From NCBI RefSeq assembly GCF_042485795.1, contig NZ_CP169368.1, forward strand, positions 620,001-684,000: 64,000 nt of DNA. The letters run 5' to 3'. Below the pieces are notes generated by a model, which searched no databases, was not told where the DNA came from, and worked only from the letters and a program-made list of their open reading frames with translations. Numbering within the stretch: position 1 is the stretch's first letter; each line of letters begins with the position of its first letter. Below are positions 1-9,004 of this stretch, piece after piece. The stretch comes from Lonepinella sp042485795 (GTDB lineage: Bacteria > Pseudomonadota > Gammaproteobacteria > Enterobacterales > Pasteurellaceae). The translations under genes and the position numbers were made by a program.

Positions 1-132
1 TTAGGCTTAAAAGAAGCGAAAGACTTAGTTGAATCTGCACCAGCTAACTTAAAAGAAGGCATTGCTAAAGCAGAAGCGGAAGCATTGAAAAAAGAATTAG
101 AAGAAGCTGGTGCAAAAGTAGAAATCAAATAA
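1..132 (+). CDS. rplL: Ribosomal protein L7/L12, C-terminal part (cut by window edge)
   Basis: The first 43 codons of the window read in frame as LGLKEAKDLVESAP...AKVEIK and end at TAA (130-132). This is the typical C-terminal domain end of L7/L12, the stalk protein that recruits translation factors to the ribosome. The rest of the gene lies left of the window. It sits directly upstream of rpoB and rpoC, the usual bacterial rplL-rpoB-rpoC order, which supports the call. Nothing odd is visible in the part present. Confidence 0.93.
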   Translation, partial: LGLKEAKDLVESAPANLKEGIAKAEAEALKKELEEAGAKVEIK

Positions 133-435
133 TTTTGATTGACACTTTTTCCACTTCGGAAACCAGATTTTCTGGGAAAGTGGCTGACGGAATACCGTCA
201 GCCATTTTGTGCTATCAAGGTAGCATAAATAAAACCACCGTTTCATTGTCGATAAATTAAGTTAAATCAAGCTGTTAGCTTAATGACAATCCGCTCATCA
301 GAAGTAAGGTTCAGAGTGCGGTATCTAACAAACGGATTCAAATCATTGTAACAGGTCGGCAAAAATTTTTATTTTTTCACCGCACTTTTAAACTGTTGCA
401 ATTCGGTCACACTAAAAAATTACAGAGGAACCCCA
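133..435 (+). other. rplL-rpoB spacer (about 300 bases, no gene)
   Basis: The stretch holds a strong hairpin (separate entry) and one uptake signal core ACCGCACTT at 379-387. I see no open frame of note and no convincing promoter. An rpoB ribosome-binding site (AGAGG near 423-427) precedes the ATG at 436. In E. coli the equivalent spacer carries a partial terminator and an RNase III processing site that set the rpoBC to rplL expression ratio. A similar role here is inference. Confidence 0.6.
181..210 (+). terminator. Attenuator-like hairpin between rplL and rpoB
   Basis: A perfect 10-bp stem, TGGCTGACGG (181-190) with CCGTCAGCCA (195-204), closes a 4-base loop AATA and is followed by TTTTG. 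The short U tract suggests partial rather than complete termination, which fits a position between a very highly expressed ribosomal gene and the RNA polymerase genes. Confidence 0.65.
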
Positions 436-3400
436 ATGGTTTACTCCTATACCGAGAAAAAACGTATTCGTAAAGACTTCGGCAAACGTCCGCAAGTTTT
501 AAATGTACCTTATTTATTAACAATCCAATTAGATTCTTTCGATAAATTTATCCAAAGAGATCCTGAAGGGCAACAAGGCTTAGAAGCCGCATTTCGTTCT
601 GTATTTCCTATCGTGAGTAATAACGGTAGTACAGAATTACAATATGTCAGCTATAAGCTAGGTGAGCCTGTGTTTGACGTGCGTGAATGTCAAATTCGTG
701 GTACCACTTTTGCCGCCCCATTGCGTGTAAAATTACGCTTAGTCAGCTATGACCGTGATGCGGCACCTGGCACCATCAAAGATATTAAAGAACAAGATGT
801 CTATATGGGCGAAATCCCATTGATGACGGAAAACGGTACTTTTGTGATCAACGGGACAGAACGTGTTATCGTTTCACAATTACACCGCAGTCCAGGTGTG
901 TTCTTTGATAGCGACAAAGGTAAAACCCATTCATCTGGGAAAGTATTATATAACGCAAGAATTATCCCTTATCGTGGTTCTTGGTTAGATTTTGAATTTG
1001 ATCCGAAAGATAACTTATTCGCTCGTATTGACCGTCGCCGTAAATTGCCAGCGACCATCATTTTGCGTGCGTTAAACTACACCACTGAAGAAATCTTAGA
1101 TTTATTCTTTGAGAAAGTGGTATTTGAAGTTCAAGATAATAAATTATTAATGGCATTAGTACCTGAGCGTTTGCGTGGTGAAACGGCGACATTTGACATT
1201 GAAGCTAATGGTAAAGTCTATGTAGAACGTGGTCGCCGCATTACGGCTCGTCATATTCGTGCTTTAGAAAAAGACAATATCGATAAAGTGGAAGTGCCAA
1301 CCGAATATATCATTGGCAAAGTCGCTGCGAAAGATTATGTGGATTTGGAAAGTGGTGAGATTATTTGTCCTGCCAATATGGAATTATCCTTAGAGCTATT
1401 AGCGAAATTAGCTCAAGCAGGTTACACCACCATTGAAACCTTATTTACCAATGATTTAGACTTTGGTCCATATATTTCTGAAACCTTGCGTGTCGATCCG
1501 TCTTATGATCGTTTAAGTGCGTTAGTGGAAATCTATCGTATGATGCGTCCTGGTGAACCACCGACAAAAGAAGCCGCTGAAGGCTTGTTTGATAATCTAT
1601 TTTTCTCACATGAACGTTATGATTTATCTGCAGTCGGTCGCATGAAGTTTAACCGTTCTTTAGGTATTGAAGATGCAGAAGGTAGTGGTGTATTAAGTAA
1701 AGAAGACATTGTGAATGTAATGAAAAAACTCATTAACATTCGTAACGGTCATGGCGAGGTAGATGATATTGACCACTTAGGAAACCGTCGTATTCGTTCT
1801 GTAGGTGAAATGGCAGAAAATCAATTCCGTATTGGTTTGGTGCGTGTTGAGCGTGCCGTGCGAGAGCGTTTATCTCTAGGCGATTTAGATGCAGTGACTC
1901 CACAAGATTTAATCAACGCCAAACCAATTTCCGCAGCAGTGAAAGAGTTCTTTGGTTCATCACAATTATCGCAATTTATGGATCAAAACAACCCATTATC
2001 GGAAGTGACCCATAAACGCCGTATTTCTGCCTTAGGGCCAGGTGGTTTAACCCGTGAACGGGCAGGCTTTGAAGTGCGTGACGTACACACCACCCACTAT
2101 GGTCGTGTATGTCCAATTGAAACCCCTGAAGGTCCGAATATCGGTTTGATTAACTCACTTTCCGTGTATGCACGGACGAATGACTACGGTTTCTTAGAAA
2201 CCCCGTATCGTAAAGTAGTCGATGGTCAAGTGACCGAAGAAATCGAATATTTATCTGCCATTGAAGAAGGTAAATATGTCATCGCACAGGCGAACTCCAA
2301 TCTTGATGAAAACTTCCGCTTTACTGATGCCTTTGTTACGGCTCGTGGTGAACACGGTGAATCAGGGTTATATCGTCCAGAAGATATTCATTATATGGAC
2401 GTTTCCACCCAACAAGTGGTGTCAGTGGCGGCTGCGTTAATTCCATTCTTGGAACACGACGATGCGAACCGTGCCTTAATGGGTGCGAACATGCAACGTC
2501 AAGCCGTTCCAACGTTACGCTCCGATAAACCATTAGTCGGTACAGGGATGGAAAAACCGATCGCTCTTGACTCCGGTGTAGCTGTGGTAGCAAAACGTGG
2601 TGGGACAATCCAATATGTGGACGCCTCTCGTATCGTGGTGAAAGTCAACGAAGATGAAACTATTCCAGGTGAAGCAGGGATTGATATTTATAACTTAATT
2701 AAATACACCCGTTCTAACCAAAACACTTGTATCAACCAAATTCCTTGTGTGAACTTGGGCGAACCCGTGGGGCGTGGTGAAATCTTAGCCGATGGTCCAT
2801 CAACCGACTTAGGTGAATTGGCATTAGGTCAAAATATCCGTGTGGCATTTATGCCTTGGAACGGTTATAACTTTGAAGACTCAATGTTGGTGTCTGAGCG
2901 TGTCGTGCAACAAGATCGTTTTACCACCATTCACATTCAAGAATTATCTTGTGTGGCACGTGATACCAAACTCGGTTCGGAAGAAATCACCGCTGATATT
3001 CCAAATGTGGGTGAAGCGGCATTAAGCAAACTAGATGAATCAGGGATTGTGTATGTCGGTGCGGAAGTGAAAGGCGGCGATATTCTGGTCGGTAAAGTGA
3101 CACCAAAAGGTGAAACCCAATTAACCCCAGAAGAAAAATTATTGCGTGCGATTTTCGGTGAAAAAGCCTCTGATGTGAAAGATAGCTCACTTCGTGTACC
3201 AAATGGCACATCAGGTACGATTATTGACGTGCAAGTCTTTACCCGTGACGGTGTAGAGAAAGACAAACGTGCCTTAGAAATCGAAGAAATGCAACTCAAA
3301 CAAGCGAAAAAAGACCTTGTGGAAGAGTTGGAAATTTTAGAAGCAGGCTTATTCTCTCGTGTGCGTAATCTATTAATTGACGGTGGCGTAAGCGAAAAAG

Positions 3401-4464
3401 AATTGGATAAAATGGATCGTGCAAAATGGTTAGAACAAACCTTGAGCGATGAAGCGAAACAAAACCAATTAGAACAACTTGCTGAACAATATGAAGAATT
3501 ACGCAAAGACTTTGAACACAAACTTGAAGTGAAACGTGGCAAAATCATTCAAGGTGATGATTTAGCCCCAGGCGTGTTAAAAGTGGTTAAAGTCTATCTT
3601 GCGGTGAAACGTCATATCCAACCAGGTGATAAAATGGCGGGTCGTCACGGTAACAAAGGGGTTATTTCAAAAATTAACCCTGTGGAAGATATGCCGTACG
3701 ATGAAAACGGTCAACCTGTGGAAATCGTGTTGAACCCATTGGGCGTACCATCTCGTATGAACATCGGTCAGATTTTGGAAACTCACTTAGGTTTAGCGGC
3801 GAAAGGGATTGGTGATCAAATCAATGCAATGCTTAAACAAAAACAAGAAGTGGAAAAATTGCGTGGCTATATTCAAAAAGCCTACGATTTAGGTGGCGGT
3901 TCACAAAAAGTGGATCTTAGCACCTTCACTGATGAAGAAGTCTTGCGTTTAGCCGAAAACTTGCGTAAAGGTATGCCATTGGCGACACCCGTATTTGACG
4001 GTGCTCACGAGAGTGAAATCAAAGAGTTACTACAATTAGGTGGCTTGCCGACTTCAGGTCAAATTACCTTATACGATGGTCGTACAGGGGAAAAATTTGA
4101 ACGTCCAGTCACGGTCGGCTATATGTATATGCTCAAATTGAACCACTTAGTTGACGACAAAATGCACGCTCGTTCAACAGGTTCTTATAGTCTTGTTACA
4201 CAACAACCATTGGGTGGTAAAGCCCAATTCGGTGGTCAGCGTTTCGGTGAAATGGAGGTCTGGGCATTAGAAGCCTACGGTGCTGCTTACACCTTACAAG
4301 AAATGTTGACAGTGAAATCCGATGATGTGAACGGTCGTACGAAGATGTATAAAAACATCGTCGGCGGCACCCATTATATGGAACCAGGCACACCAGAATC
4401 TTTCAATGTGATTATGAAAGAAATTCGTTCGCTTGGTCTTAACATTGATTTAGACGAAGAGTAA
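436..4464 (+). CDS. rpoB: RNA polymerase beta subunit
   Basis: The 1342 residues equal the E. coli length. The rifampicin pocket around residues 509-533 (SSQLSQFMDQNNPLSE, then THKRRISALGPGG) has Gln513, Asp516, His526 and Ser531 as in sensitive enzymes, so no resistance substitution is visible in this cluster. The KMAGRHGNKGV motif and the C-terminal GGQRFGEMEVWALEAYGAA segment that contacts beta' are intact. The ATG at 436 has an AGAGG site upstream and matches the usual MVYSYTEKKRIRKDF start. It is transcribed with rpoC, 95 bases downstream. The frame contains no uptake sequence, unlike most genes here. Confidence 0.99.
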   Translation: MVYSYTEKKRIRKDFGKRPQVLNVPYLLTIQLDSFDKFIQRDPEGQQGLEAAFRSVFPIVSNNGSTELQYVSYKLGEPVFDVRECQIRGTTFAAPLRVKLRLVSYDRDAAPGTIKDIKEQDVYMGEIPLMTENGTFVINGTERVIVSQLHRSPGVFFDSDKGKTHSSGKVLYNARIIPYRGSWLDFEFDPKDNLFARIDRRRKLPATIILRALNYTTEEILDLFFEKVVFEVQDNKLLMALVPERLRGETATFDIEANGKVYVERGRRITARHIRALEKDNIDKVEVPTEYIIGKVAAKDYVDLESGEIICPANMELSLELLAKLAQAGYTTIETLFTNDLDFGPYISETLRVDPSYDRLSALVEIYRMMRPGEPPTKEAAEGLFDNLFFSHERYDLSAVGRMKFNRSLGIEDAEGSGVLSKEDIVNVMKKLINIRNGHGEVDDIDHLGNRRIRSVGEMAENQFRIGLVRVERAVRERLSLGDLDAVTPQDLINAKPISAAVKEFFGSSQLSQFMDQNNPLSEVTHKRRISALGPGGLTRERAGFEVRDVHTTHYGRVCPIETPEGPNIGLINSLSVYARTNDYGFLETPYRKVVDGQVTEEIEYLSAIEEGKYVIAQANSNLDENFRFTDAFVTARGEHGESGLYRPEDIHYMDVSTQQVVSVAAALIPFLEHDDANRALMGANMQRQAVPTLRSDKPLVGTGMEKPIALDSGVAVVAKRGGTIQYVDASRIVVKVNEDETIPGEAGIDIYNLIKYTRSNQNTCINQIPCVNLGEPVGRGEILADGPSTDLGELALGQNIRVAFMPWNGYNFEDSMLVSERVVQQDRFTTIHIQELSCVARDTKLGSEEITADIPNVGEAALSKLDESGIVYVGAEVKGGDILVGKVTPKGETQLTPEEKLLRAIFGEKASDVKDSSLRVPNGTSGTIIDVQVFTRDGVEKDKRALEIEEMQLKQAKKDLVEELEILEAGLFSRVRNLLIDGGVSEKELDKMDRAKWLEQTLSDEAKQNQLEQLAEQYEELRKDFEHKLEVKRGKIIQGDDLAPGVLKVVKVYLAVKRHIQPGDKMAGRHGNKGVISKINPVEDMPYDENGQPVEIVLNPLGVPSRMNIGQILETHLGLAAKGIGDQINAMLKQKQEVEKLRGYIQKAYDLGGGSQKVDLSTFTDEEVLRLAENLRKGMPLATPVFDGAHESEIKELLQLGGLPTSGQITLYDGRTGEKFERPVTVGYMYMLKLNHLVDDKMHARSTGSYSLVTQQPLGGKAQFGGQRFGEMEVWALEAYGAAYTLQEMLTVKSDDVNGRTKMYKNIVGGTHYMEPGTPESFNVIMKEIRSLGLNIDLDEE

Positions 4465-4486
4465 GCCGACAGGCAAATTATCCGCT

Positions 4487-4527
4487 AAAGTGCGGTTAAA
4501 AAAATCCAATTTTTTACACCGCACTTT
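4487..4527 (+). repeat. Inverted pair of uptake signal sequences between rpoB and rpoC
   Basis: AAAGTGCGGT (4487-4496) and its exact complement ACCGCACTTT (4518-4527) face each other. The spacer itself continues the pairing (an A-run against a T-run around TCC), so the whole segment can fold into one long hairpin. No T-run follows, so it is not an ordinary terminator. Inverted uptake-sequence pairs often act as terminators in Pasteurellaceae; inside the rpoBC operon a role in mRNA stability or partial attenuation is more likely, but this is inference. Confidence 0.8.
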
Positions 4528-4559
4528 GAATACGTTTAACTCCGATAGGAGCAAAATCT

Positions 4560-7500
4560 GTGAAAGATTTAGTTAAATTTTTAAAAGCACAATCAAAAAC
4601 TGCAGAAGATTTTGATGTGATTAAAATCGGTTTAGCCTCACCTGATATGATCCGTTCTTGGTCATTTGGTGAAGTGAAAAAACCAGAAACCATTAACTAC
4701 CGTACATTCAAACCAGAACGTGACGGTCTTTTCTGTGCCAGAATTTTCGGACCTGTGAAAGATTACGAATGTTTATGTGGTAAATATAAACGCTTAAAAC
4801 ACCGTGGCGTGATCTGTGAAAAATGTGGCGTAGAAGTGACCCAAACCAAAGTTCGCCGTGAACGTATGGGACACATTGAGTTAGCCTCACCTGTGGCACA
4901 TATTTGGTTCTTAAAATCACTACCGTCTCGTATCGGTTTATTATTAGATATGCCATTGCGTGATATTGAGCGTGTGCTTTATTTCGAAAGCTATATTGTG
5001 ATCGAACCAGGGATGACCGATCTTGAAAAAGGTCAATTACTCACTGAAGAGCAATATTTAGAAGCCGAAGACCGTTTCCAAGATGAATTTGAAGCGAAGA
5101 TGGGGGCAGAAGCCATTCAAGCGATTTTGCGTGATATGGATTTACCACGTGAGTGCGAAGTATTGCGTGAAGAATTGCAAGAAACCAATTCCGAAACCAA
5201 ACGCAAAAAAATCACCAAACGCTTGAAATTACTTGAAGCATTCATTCAATCTGGCAACAAACCAGAATGGATGGTGATGACTGTATTGCCAGTGTTGCCA
5301 CCTGATTTACGTCCGTTAGTGCCGTTAGACGGTGGTCGTTTTGCCACGTCTGACTTGAACGATCTCTATCGCCGTGTGATCAACCGTAACAACCGTTTAA
5401 AACGTTTATTAGATTTAATCGCACCAGACATTATTGTGCGTAACGAAAAACGTATGTTACAAGAATCGGTCGATGCCTTATTAGATAACGGTCGCCGTGG
5501 TCGTGCGATTACGGGTTCAAACCGCCGTCCATTGAAATCTTTGGCAGATATGATCAAAGGTAAACAAGGTCGTTTCCGTCAAAACTTATTAGGTAAACGT
5601 GTTGACTATTCAGGTCGTTCAGTTATCACCGTAGGTCCATACTTACACCTACATCAATGTGGTTTACCGAAAAAAATGGCGTTGGAATTGTTCCGTCCAT
5701 TTATTTATGCGAAATTAGAAAGCCGTGGTTATGCGTCAACGATCAAAGCTGCCAAAAAAATGGTGGAGCGTGAAGATGCGATCGTATGGGATATTTTAGC
5801 GGACGTGATTCGCGAACACCCAATCTTATTAAACCGTGCACCAACCTTGCACCGTTTGGGTATTCAAGCCTTTGAACCGTTATTAATTGAGGGGAAAGCG
5901 ATTCAGTTGCACCCATTAGTTTGTGCGGCGTTCAATGCGGACTTCGATGGTGACCAAATGGCGGTACACGTACCATTAACCTTGGAAGCCCAATTAGAAG
6001 CACGTGCGTTAATGATGTCAACCAACAACATTTTATCCCCAGCCAGTGGTGATCCGATTATCGTACCATCACAAGATGTGGTATTAGGTCTGTACTATAT
6101 GACCCGTGATAAAGTGAATGGCAAAGGCGAGGGTATGTTGTTGCAAGACCCGAGAGAAGCGGAAAAAGCCTACCGTACAGGACAGGCGGAATTACATTCT
6201 CGTGTCAAAGTGCGTATCACCGAATACAGCAAAAATGCGGATGGTGAATTTGAACCACAAACCAACTTAGTGGATACCACCATTGGTCGTGCCATTTTAT
6301 GGATGATCGCACCAAAAGGGATGCCATTTAGCTTGTTTAACCAAACCTTAGGCAAAAAAGCGATTTCAAAATTGATCAACGAAAGCTATCGCCGTTTGGG
6401 TATGAAACCAAGCGTGCTATTCGCTGACCATATTATGTACACAGGCTTTGCTTACGCCGCACGCTCAGGTTCATCTGTCGGTATCGATGATATGGTGATC
6501 CCAGAGAAGAAATACGAAATTATTTCGGCAGCAGAAGAAGAAGTGGCAGAAATTCAAGAGCAATTCCAATCAGGTTTAGTCACTGCTGGCGAACGCTATA
6601 ATAAAGTGATCGATATTTGGGCAGCCGCCAACGAACGTGTTGCCAAAGTGATGATGGAAAACTTGTCCACGGAAGAAGTGATTAACCGTGACGGTAATCC
6701 TGAAAAACAAGCGTCGTTCAATAGCATCTTTATGATGGCTGACTCTGGAGCACGTGGTTCTGCGGCTCAGATTCGTCAGCTAGCAGGTATGCGTGGTTTG
6801 ATGGCACGTCCAGACGGCTCGATTATCGAAACTCCAATCACCGCAAACTTCCGTGAGGGTTTGAACGTATTGCAATACTTTATTTCTACCCACGGTGCAC
6901 GTAAAGGTTTGGCGGATACCGCATTAAAAACAGCGAACTCAGGTTATTTGACTCGCCGTTTAGTTGATGTGGCACAAGACTTAGTGATCACTGAAGATGA
7001 CTGTGGTACCCACGAGGGTATCGTAATGGCACCATTAATTGAAGGTGGTGATGAAAAAGTGCCATTGCGTGAATTAGTGTTAGGTCGTGTGGCTGCCGAA
7101 GATGTGTTAAAACCAGGTACAGACGAAGTGTTAATCGCTCGTAATACCTTATTAGACGAAAAACTCTGTAATGTATTAGACGAAAACTCCGTAGATACCG
7201 TGAAAGTGCGTTCTGTGGTAACCTGTAACACCGACTTTGGTGTGTGTGCCAAATGTTACGGACGTGACTTGGCGCGTGGTCACTTGATTAACCAAGGTGA
7301 AGCCGTGGGTGTTATCGCTGCCCAATCTATCGGTGAGCCAGGTACACAGTTAACCATGCGTACGTTCCATATCGGTGGTGCGGCATCTGCAGCAGCCAAA
7401 GAATCTAGCGTACAAGTGAAAAACAACGGTACTATTCGTTTAGCCAACGTGAAATTCGTTAATAACAACGAGGGTAAATTAGTTTTAACTTCTCGTAACA

Positions 7501-8825
7501 CTGAATTAACCGTGATTGACGCATTCGGTCGTACCAAAGAGCATTATAAATTGCCTTATGGTACCATTTTAAACAAAGCAGACGGTAGCAATGTCGAAGC
7601 AGGCGAAACCATTGCCAACTGGGATCCGCATACTATGCCGATCATCTCGGAAGTAGCAGGTTTCGTGAAATTCGTGGATATTATTGATGGCTTAACCGTA
7701 AGCCGTCAAACCGATGAATTGACGGGTTTATCTTCTATCTTAGTGCAAGATGTGGGTGAACGTGCCACCGCAGGTAAAGACTTACGTCCAGCGATTAAAT
7801 TAGTGGATGCGAAAGGTAACGATATTTTAATTGCAGGCACAGACGTAGCTGCACAATACTTCTTACCAGGTAAAGCGATTGTGACGCTGGATGACGGTGC
7901 AGAAATCAATATCGGTGATCCATTAGCTCGTATTCCACAAGAATCGGTGGGAACCAAAGATATTACCGGTGGTCTTCCACGGGTAGCCGACTTATTTGAA
8001 GCACGCAAACCGAAAGAGCCAGCGATTTTAGCTGAAATTTCAGGTATTGTGTCATTCGGTAAAGAAACCAAAGGCAAACGCCGCTTATTGATTACCCCAA
8101 CAGATGGCTCCGATGCGTACGAAGAAATGATTCCAAAATGGCGTCAACTCAACGTATTTGAGGGCGAAATGGTGGAACGTGGCGATTTAATTTCGGATGG
8201 TGCAGAAACGCCACACGATATTTTACGCTTGCGTGGTGTTCACGCCGTGACTGAATATATCGTCAACGAAGTGCAAGAAGTTTACCGCTTACAAGGGGTA
8301 AAAATTAACGACAAGCACATCGAAGTCATCGTGCGTCAAATGTTGCGTAAAGCCATTATCACCAAAGCCTACGATTCTGAATTCTTAGAAGGCGAGCAAG
8401 TGGAAGTGGCACGCATTAAAATCGTCAACCGCAAACGTGAAGCCGAGGGCAAACCATTGGTGGAATTTGAACGTGAATTGCTTGGTATCACCAAAGCATC
8501 CCTTGCGACAGAGTCATTTATCTCTGCTGCCTCGTTCCAAGAAACCACTCGTGTGCTTACCGAAGCCGCCGTGGCAGGTAAACGTGACGAATTGCGTGGC
8601 TTGAAAGAAAACGTCATCGTTGGTCGTTTAATCCCAGCAGGGACAGGCTTTGCCTATCATCAAAACCGCGTGAAAAACCGTGATGCAGGTATTGTGATTG
8701 AAGAACCTGTGGTTAAATTCTCTGCTGCCGATGAAGCAGAAATTGAAGCCGAATTTAACAACATGGTCGCCGATGACCCAACTGCTAGTTTGACAGAAAT
8801 GTTGAATATGGTGGATGATGAGTAA
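4560..8825 (+). CDS. rpoC: RNA polymerase beta' subunit
   Basis: The start is GTG at 4560, with AGGA at 4547-4550 well placed; the protein then begins MKDLVKFLKAQSKT as expected. The N-terminal zinc site (CLCGKYKRLKHRGVICEKCG, about residues 71-90) is intact, as are the catalytic Mg-binding loop NADFDGDQ (about 459-466), the trigger-loop region around FISTHGARKGLADTALKT, and the second zinc-cysteine cluster CNTDFGVCAKC. The 1421 residues compare with 1407 in E. coli. It forms the core enzyme with RpoB. A terminator follows 20 bases after the stop. Confidence 0.99.
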   Translation: MKDLVKFLKAQSKTAEDFDVIKIGLASPDMIRSWSFGEVKKPETINYRTFKPERDGLFCARIFGPVKDYECLCGKYKRLKHRGVICEKCGVEVTQTKVRRERMGHIELASPVAHIWFLKSLPSRIGLLLDMPLRDIERVLYFESYIVIEPGMTDLEKGQLLTEEQYLEAEDRFQDEFEAKMGAEAIQAILRDMDLPRECEVLREELQETNSETKRKKITKRLKLLEAFIQSGNKPEWMVMTVLPVLPPDLRPLVPLDGGRFATSDLNDLYRRVINRNNRLKRLLDLIAPDIIVRNEKRMLQESVDALLDNGRRGRAITGSNRRPLKSLADMIKGKQGRFRQNLLGKRVDYSGRSVITVGPYLHLHQCGLPKKMALELFRPFIYAKLESRGYASTIKAAKKMVEREDAIVWDILADVIREHPILLNRAPTLHRLGIQAFEPLLIEGKAIQLHPLVCAAFNADFDGDQMAVHVPLTLEAQLEARALMMSTNNILSPASGDPIIVPSQDVVLGLYYMTRDKVNGKGEGMLLQDPREAEKAYRTGQAELHSRVKVRITEYSKNADGEFEPQTNLVDTTIGRAILWMIAPKGMPFSLFNQTLGKKAISKLINESYRRLGMKPSVLFADHIMYTGFAYAARSGSSVGIDDMVIPEKKYEIISAAEEEVAEIQEQFQSGLVTAGERYNKVIDIWAAANERVAKVMMENLSTEEVINRDGNPEKQASFNSIFMMADSGARGSAAQIRQLAGMRGLMARPDGSIIETPITANFREGLNVLQYFISTHGARKGLADTALKTANSGYLTRRLVDVAQDLVITEDDCGTHEGIVMAPLIEGGDEKVPLRELVLGRVAAEDVLKPGTDEVLIARNTLLDEKLCNVLDENSVDTVKVRSVVTCNTDFGVCAKCYGRDLARGHLINQGEAVGVIAAQSIGEPGTQLTMRTFHIGGAASAAAKESSVQVKNNGTIRLANVKFVNNNEGKLVLTSRNTELTVIDAFGRTKEHYKLPYGTILNKADGSNVEAGETIANWDPHTMPIISEVAGFVKFVDIIDGLTVSRQTDELTGLSSILVQDVGERATAGKDLRPAIKLVDAKGNDILIAGTDVAAQYFLPGKAIVTLDDGAEINIGDPLARIPQESVGTKDITGGLPRVADLFEARKPKEPAILAEISGIVSFGKETKGKRRLLITPTDGSDAYEEMIPKWRQLNVFEGEMVERGDLISDGAETPHDILRLRGVHAVTEYIVNEVQEVYRLQGVKINDKHIEVIVRQMLRKAIITKAYDSEFLEGEQVEVARIKIVNRKREAEGKPLVEFERELLGITKASLATESFISAASFQETTRVLTEAAVAGKRDELRGLKENVIVGRLIPAGTGFAYHQNRVKNRDAGIVIEEPVVKFSAADEAEIEAEFNNMVADDPTASLTEMLNMVDDE

Positions 8826-8844
8826 GCAGTAAATTTATAGCATT

Positions 8845-8876
8845 AAGCCCCCTTGTGAAAGCAAAGGGGCTTTTAT
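8845..8876 (+). terminator. Intrinsic terminator after rpoC
   Basis: AAGCCCC (8845-8851) pairs with GGGGCTT (8866-8872), with the loop partly closed by extra A/T pairs, followed by TTATTATA. It is well placed 20 bases after the rpoC stop to end the rplL-rpoBC transcript. Confidence 0.85.
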
Positions 8877-9004
8877 TATATCTGTTAAAAATATGTTGTT
8901 TTTCACCGCACTTTTAGATGTTATTTTAATCTATCATTATTTGCTTTATCTGGCTCTAAATGATAAAGTAATGAGTGTTGCTTATCGAAAGAATGGGTGT
9001 TTTC

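Noticed and set aside
2937..3548. 203-codon open frame antisense to rpoB
   Set aside because: Lies wholly opposite conserved rpoB codons, has no ribosome site and a Ser-rich composition typical of antisense of acidic coding sequence.
436..4464. Rifampicin-resistance change in rpoB
   Set aside because: All main cluster residues (513, 516, 526, 531 by E. coli numbering) are the sensitive type.
7706..8077. 123-codon frame antisense to rpoC
   Set aside because: A shadow of rpoC codon bias with no start signal or recognisable product.
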